Assembly: GCF_022682495.2 (NCBI RefSeq)
Contig: NC_071389.1
Coordinates: forward strand, 105,131,951-105,195,950
Source: Desmodus rotundus
Lineage: Eukaryota; Chordata; Mammalia; Chiroptera; Phyllostomidae
DNA length: 64,000 bases
Reading direction: 5' to 3'
Shown here in pieces: positions 58,090-64,000 of this stretch. The notes under the pieces are model-generated. The model did no database searches, was not told where the DNA came from, and saw only the letters and a list, made by a program, of their open reading frames with translations. The position numbers and the translations under genes were made by a program. Numbering within the stretch: position 1 is the stretch's first letter; each line of letters begins with the position of its first letter.

Positions 58090-58620
58090 CTGCAAGAAGA
58101 AAAGGTGGTCATTGAGCCCCATAGAGGATGTCCTCATTCTGCCCATGGTTCTGAGAAAGAAGAGACAGTGAGGAACAGCATAAGAAATCGAATCCCCAAA
58201 CATTCACAGCAAACTTCCTTTCATGTCACCTCTATGACAGAAGAGGCAGAGGGGTTCCCCCTTCTGTGATTGCTCACACCAAGGATTCACCTGGAACCGG
58301 TGGCCCAGAGGACCAGGAGCATTTCTCCATGTAGGAGTCCATGTGCAGATCACCCAGAGAGGTGCTGCATCTCCTTGGGTCAGTTTCATCACCCTCCCCA
58401 GGGGAGTGCTACTCCTAGCAGCTTCTTTATCTCCCATACTGCAGGCAAACAAATTATTTACAAGGAGCCCTCTTTGGGGATGAAATGCCAATGTAAATTG
58501 GACAATGGAACCGAAGCTCTGGTGCATTGGCTTGGTTTCCCAGCAGCCCGGAGCTAAACTCTAGGAGTGGTATCCCCTGACTCTCTTCCTAGGCTACCCA
58601 TCTGCCCCACTGTGGCTTAC
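58090..58620. other. Intron of the WD-repeat locus, no further exon seen
   Basis: A 107-codon open frame on the minus strand (58204-58527) has no WD motif and does not connect in phase with the flanking exons. Confidence 0.4.
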
Positions 58621-58676
58621 ATGTGGCATTAGGAACCGAAACACCTATGCTCCTGCAAAGATTTTCAGATAAGGAT
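58621..58676 (-). pseudogene. Probable WD-repeat exon
   Basis: 56 nt between acceptor ttcttatctttcttaaag| and donor CCACAT|GTAAGC on the minus strand. It encodes SLSENLCRSIGVSVPNAT, which aligns without gaps to the segment preceding the S-S-x-x-G-E blade in WDR49-type proteins, and its exit phase (one base) matches 57985-58089. No stop. Shorter and less conserved than the others. Confidence 0.5.
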
Positions 58677-61600
58677 CTTTAAGAAAGATAAGAAACCAAA
58701 ATGATTTTTTTTTGACAGGTGCTGTAGAGTTTGAATTGTCCCTGGGTATTGTCCTTTCAACTTTCTCACTGGATATAGTTTCTATGTGAAGTGAATTGGC
58801 TTCTCTTGCACTGGAAATGTGCCCTTTCTCCCTTGCCCTCATATACTCCCCAAGGAGCACATTTGAAGACCTAACATGTTCTTCTGCTTGAAAGCAGCTG
58901 TGAAGGTGGCATTGGACGATTGTTGGAAAAGGGAAGGTCAGTGGCTCTCTCCTTCCCACAATCTCTGCCACCAACCCTGCCTCCTTCACAGTCTGTGAGC
59001 ACTGATGTCTGCATTCCTCCTCCTGTGCCTCCCACTGCCTACACGGTGAGGTGGACATGCCTTAGCATGACTCTGGAGCTCTAACTGAACTTTCTGTCCT
59101 AATTTCCTCTTGTAGCTGGTGCTCTAGCTCCTCAAACTTACGTAGACCCTCCAACCAACTTGCTTCTCCTGCTTCCAGATGTGGCTTATGCCCTTCTCCT
59201 CATCTAGATGCCTGTCCCTACCTTGGCCTACTGAAAAATCCTAATCATATTAATATCCTTTAACATGTTACAGCAATGTTAGTAGTTCCAACCCTTGTGC
59301 TTCTCCGCAATTTATATGTTATTATGTCATCTCTCATGTTGTGTGGTTATTATTTTCTTAGTTTATATTCTTGCAGTCTGTCAGAATCTAGGCCAGAAAC
59401 CACATTTTATTTCTGTTTGTATCCTGTGTATCCATCCACTAAGCATGGCACTGTGAAAGTGTTTGAGAAATATGTGTTGAACAATTTGATAACTGAATGA
59501 ATAAATATTTGGATGAACTAACACTTCACTGATTCTTGCATGACTTTCGTCCTTGTGATGGCCATGCTTCCCTGAGGTATTTTCTGCATTTCATTCAACA
59601 TTCACTAATCTGCAAGTGCCATGAAGGCACAGACCGTTTTGCTCATCACTGCATCTTCAGAGAAGAACATATCCTTGACCCACAATAGGCATTGGACAAA
59701 TGCTTGTTGAATGAACATATATTTATTGAGCTTGAATATATATCTATAACCCAGGCACTGGGTTGGGTCCTGGGAATACCATAGAGTTTGTGTTCTAGTG
59801 ACTTGTGTTTTTGGAATATTTATGGGTAGCATTAGATAGGGTGGTACAGAGGTAGATGGCACAGTCACCTTTTTTTAAACACTTATCTCATTGTCTTGGT
59901 AGCCAGACAGTTTTGAGGGAGGTCATTCCGTCTTGGGAAGCTGTAGGAAGTTGGGGCCATTTTAAGTGCTGATGAGAATCACAAGAAGTCCCCTGATTGT
60001 GAGGCCGCAGAATATCTTTTCCTAGGCTCCCTGGCCACCCAAAGATGGCACAGCGAACAAGCACAATGTTGCATGACAGGCAGAAACAGGAAGTGGATTT
60101 CTCTTTGAGGAAAGTCACACCCACAACATCCTGGGTTGCCCTGCCTATGGTACGGGACTTCTGGCAGGATTCATGGACAGCTGCATGGATTTGCTTCTGT
60201 GATCTCACACCCCAACCCAAACCCGGGTCCATCCTTCTCCTTGGAGCGAAAGTGGCTGCCTATATGTCAGTGCACCTGGCTCTACCTGGACTCCAGGTGT
60301 GAATCTGCCACAGCAGAGGCTTTTGAGATGCTTGTGGCCACTCAAGGCAGGACTAGGAGAGTCAGGGTATGCCTCTGAGTGAAGGAGACCCTTGTCATAT
60401 GCCACTGTTTGGGTTGAGAGCCAGATCATGGACCAAGGCTCACCAGGTCATCCTGCCAGTGTGGCCACGACTTTCAGCAGTGATGAAAGTCACATGGTGC
60501 ATCCTGTTCCAAAGCCAAACAACAGACATACAAGCAGCGAAATGAACTGCCAGTATGCTTGAAACTTCAGAGAGAAGGCATTGGCATGTTGTAGGACTTG
60601 CCCCTCACCCCACCAGTGATGCAGATTTTCAAAATGTCAAAGCAAATTTCCCTAGTGCCGGTGGGAATAAAAAGCAATCCATTCCTGACACCTGGGTGAT
60701 TGCATTGCAGCAAATTATATGTCAACTGACAAGCTCCCCGTGGATGCGTGAATGGTCCAACACCTTTGCGTTCATAATAAGACTCATAACTGTTGCATGT
60801 GCAAAACAAAAGCCATCACTTTCAGAACCTGTGATACCAAAGGACAAATTCAAAGCCACAACTTCTCAGGTAGTCATCTCTAATCATCTAGGATGCAAAG
60901 CTCAGACTGTGCATTAAATAAAGAATTTTTGATGCTTAAAGACTTTCAGAAATTCATGACAATTCTGCATAGAAGGCAAGGGACATAGAATGCCACCAGT
61001 AGATTTAAACGTGGCTGCAGTCAGCATTTTTGTTTCCCTGTCTCTTTATCTCCTGCTCCAACTCTAAGCCACTAATAAAAAGGAGTTTCTTTCCATAGAG
61101 ATGCTGATGGATGTCATTTTATCTTCTCTTTCCATTTCAAGAGGGAATAGGGCATAAAGACAAGGCAAGGAGAAGAAGGAAGAAACTCAGGGGCTGAACA
61201 ATGACAGAATGAGTGCCCTTCAGTAGAGGAGGGTATATGAGATAGGCCAGGAACCCCTGCAGTCCAGTAGGAGGGAAAATGGTCAGCCAGTGCAAAGGGG
61301 AAGAAAACCAGGCAAGGTCTGGAGAGCTACAGAAGTCAAGCACAGTCTGCTTTGGATTCCTAGGGATCGACTTTTCTGCCCTCATAGCTTTTTTAGCTAG
61401 TACTTTGTTATATTGTGAGTTTATAATAAGAAATATATATTTGGTCTTCATCCCCATTTCTGGCTCAGAGCTCCTAAAAACCTTGGAATTTCCTATGTGA
61501 TAAGAGCATGGAAGCTCCACATCCCTTCCCACATAGCTCACCCTATGCATCCTTTCCATCTGCTGTTCCTGAATTATATCCTTTTAATTAAACTGGTGAT

Positions 61601-62226
61601 CTAGGAGATAAAATGTTTCTCTGAGTTCTGTGAGCTGCTCCAGCAAATTCATCAAACCCAAGGAGGGATCATGGGAACCTCCTATCTCTATATAGTCAGT
61701 TGCTGAGGAGCACAGGTGACAACCTGAGCTTTTGACTGGCATATGAAGTGGGGAAGGGGCAGTTTTGTGAGCCTGAACCCTTAAACTGTGGGATCTGATG
61801 TTATCTCCAGGTAGATAGTGTCGGAGTTGAGTTGACTGTAGGGCAACCAGCTGGTATTTGAGAACTGCTTGCTGGTGTGGGGATCCCTCATCCCAGAGTT
61901 GGGTGCAGAGTCATTAGACTTCTTCCCATAGAAGAGAAATAGAAGGAAGAAACTGAAACAAAGAAGGTAAAAAGGTGTTTTAAAGGAAAGAAGGAAGAAA
62001 AGACGGTATGAAAAAATGTAGGGAGGGAGGACACTCCTTTGTTTATATCATAGCTTGACTTATACCAGATAGCAGAGGCATAAAGAATTTCTCCAAAACA
62101 GGTTTCTTAAAGGGAAAAGAATGATGTGTATGGGGAGGAGGGGGGAGGGAGAAGAGGAGGAGGAGGGGAACAATATAAATCTGAAGCAGGATTTTGAAAT
62201 ATCATAATTTTGTATATTTCACTTAC
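58677..62226. other. Intron of the WD-repeat locus with L2 fragments
   Basis: L2 3'-end pieces at about 59385-59515 (ttgaacaatttgataactgaa) and 59600-59780 (caagtgccatgaaggcacag, aatgcttgttgaatgaac). A missing exon linking the blade at 62227-62268 to that at 58621-58676 is expected here but was not found. Confidence 0.4.
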
Positions 62227-62268
62227 AACATGTTTGTTCTTCTGTCCCATCCAACAGTGATGACATAT
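62227..62268 (-). pseudogene. WD-repeat exon (WD motif YVITVGWDRR)
   Basis: On the minus strand ttattctag| precedes 42 nt that end at ATGTT|GTAAGT. It encodes YVITVGWDRRTNM, a textbook end of a WD blade (Gly-Trp-Asp-Arg). The upstream sequence stays open in frame for some codons, so the exon may start further 5'. No stop within it. Confidence 0.6.
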
Positions 62269-64000
62269 CTAGAATAATACCAATGGTTACATTTCCATAC
62301 TTGGGCTTACCATCTGTTTAACTTCTGCATGGAGTCAGTACTTTGGCCCAACATTGCCATGTCCAGGTGATCAAAAAAGAGAGCAAGAAAACACTTCTGT
62401 TTGTGAAGAACAAGATAAAATATGATTTGATAAATTAGGGTTAGTGTTTTAACTGGTGCTTAAAGGATCAGGAAACAGACACAAGACACCTTGGGATCCC
62501 CAAGGTCCTCAGGTGCTACCTCATGAGCAGCTGACTTCCTTGGGGTCACTTCTAGGGGCATTCTTGAACCATGGAGGCAAGGACAAACAAACAAACTGAT
62601 CAAAAATTGTTTTTACCCTTTTAGTGCTCGGGAGGGAACTTGCTGGATTTTTATTCTTTGACTTATGGTTGCTGTATTTAATTAGTCTAGACTGTGATTT
62701 ATACCTTCCTAAAGCATTTGGGGGAGAGACACAGTGCTCCCTATTTCTAAACAGTCATCAAAATATGCAGAGGATGGCTTCCAATATTCAGGAAGAGGCT
62801 TGCTGCCTAAATCACCATCTGGGGGCAACCTGGGTCCTCAGGAGTTCCTCGACATATTTCCTTTTGGGCAATGCCCTTCACTGTCTTGGTGTCCTTCTTC
62901 AGGACAAACTTTGTATCAAAAAATGTGCCCCACTAAACACCACTCTTATATTTAAGCTGAATATAACTCACTTATTTTGGTTCACCTCCAAGTAGGTATA
63001 ATCTCAGACTACACTTGGCTTTTTGTCTAGAAAGACAACATTATCAACATTATTTTAAATGTTTCTCAGTTGGTCTTGAGTCAGTTTAGGCATATTGACT
63101 TAATCCAACTGATGATTAGAAAAAACTTAGGACTTTCTTCCTAGTTTTCAGACCACAGGCAGGTGATTTTGAAGCCTTCAAAGACCTGCTGATTTTCTTC
63201 CACCCTTGTTGCCCAAAAGGGCTGGAGCTGCCCTTGCCGAGCTGCAGGAAGGGGCTCCCCATCTCCTGATGGGTCCCTACAAAGAGCTCAGCACTCACTG
63301 AGCGAGTGAATGAACACATGAATGCAAGCAGGTGGAAGGCAGGTCTGAGAACTACACACGCATTCCTTTGAGTAAAGTTTGTCTTTTTTACTTGCACTTT
63401 GTTTATATTCTGACAGTGGAAGAATGTTTGCCTCTTACCTTCCTCATAGACAGAACTGTGCACATTTCGTCAAGAACAGACATAGCAAGTGAACAAAAGA
63501 AGTAGGTAGAATAAGTAGCCTTGAAAAAAATTACAATATCACACATAAGAGACTAGCTTTTAGTTTGTTCACCTACATTTTAATTTATATGATGTTTAAA
63601 ATGTTTAGAAAAGTGAAGCTCTTTTGACAAATCAGGTAGAAACCAGGCAGTGAAGAAACAAATGCTAGAGGCATAGCCAGGAGCACATTCCTTTATGCCA
63701 AATACATTCCTCCCACGTAGAAGTTCATTGTCATTGGTAATGAAATGCCAGAGAAAAAGCATTGTTTACGTGCATCCTATATTCTACATCCTTTGATTTT
63801 TTTATATGTGACAACAAATGCTTAATTGTGCATCACTACTTTGTGGGGACCCTTTGTAGGAAGTGACTTGTCAGGTCTCAGGGTGTATAGACAAGGCTTG
63901 CTGTTGTAGTGCCATATTTTCAGACAGCCATCTCTGCCTCTGGTCCCCAAAATAGGAAACAGGGTCTCCTGTTAGATGGCAGGTAAGGGATCACCTGCCC
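62269..64000. other. Right flank, no supported feature
   Basis: Further 5' exons of the WD-repeat locus would lie here, but none is recognised. Open frames at 62624-62995 (+) and 63116-63463 (-) have no homology or splice support. Confidence 0.4.

Noticed and set aside
58204..58527. 107-aa minus-strand ORF between two WD exons
   Set aside because: It has no WD motif, and its possible splice sites give the wrong phase for the neighbouring exons.
58645..59058. 137-aa minus-strand ORF
   Set aside because: No recognisable domain; it overlaps the probable WD exon at 58621-58676 in a different frame.

Overview
The window is nuclear DNA of a placental mammal, most likely a bat. The evidence is a large-intron vertebrate gene with GT-AG splicing, a CpG-island promoter, ancient MIR/L2/L1/MaLR-like repeats, and several tRNA-derived SINEs of the VES type characteristic of microbats, together with recent hAT and mariner MITEs and HAL1 (half-LINE) copies. 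I do not assign a species.

Bases 1-25.2 kb hold one complete protein-coding gene, HSPH1 (HSP105/HSP110 chaperone), on the + strand. All 18 coding exons can be placed with consensus splice sites. They join in frame to 2583 nt (860 aa plus stop), against 858 aa in human. A CpG island with a heat-shock element, CCAAT boxes and an E-box lies upstream. A second promoter-like cluster (two ZNF143-type sites and a TCTCGCGAGA palindrome) lies 0.7-0.8 kb before the start codon. Exon 12 is the 44-codon cassette whose skipping gives HSP105-beta. The 3' UTR runs to a distal AATAAA at 25171.

From 25.2 to 64 kb there is no intact gene that I can support. On the minus strand I find scattered exons of a WD-repeat gene of the WDR49/WDR64 type (62.2, 58.6, 58.0, 45.2, 44.9 and 44.1 kb; possibly 42.4 and 37.5 kb). 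Several junctions are phase-compatible. At least two exons carry in-frame stops (TAA at 45218-45220, TAG at 44102-44104), so the locus looks like a decaying unitary pseudogene. Its position beside HSPH1 matches my recollection of human WDR95P.

The rest is repeats: a degenerate mariner transposase at the HSPH1 3' end, LTRs, two copies of one hAT-type MITE, VES SINEs, a CA-rich minisatellite with higher-order structure (44.2-44.7 kb), and an old L1 (47.15-53.07 kb) split by two HAL1 elements and a VES SINE. One of those HAL1 copies has an ORF1 broken by a single stop. A processed HIF1AN (FIH-1) retropseudogene with 3'-UTR-derived sequence follows at 53.7-56.4 kb. No CRISPR, operon, tRNA or rRNA gene is seen.
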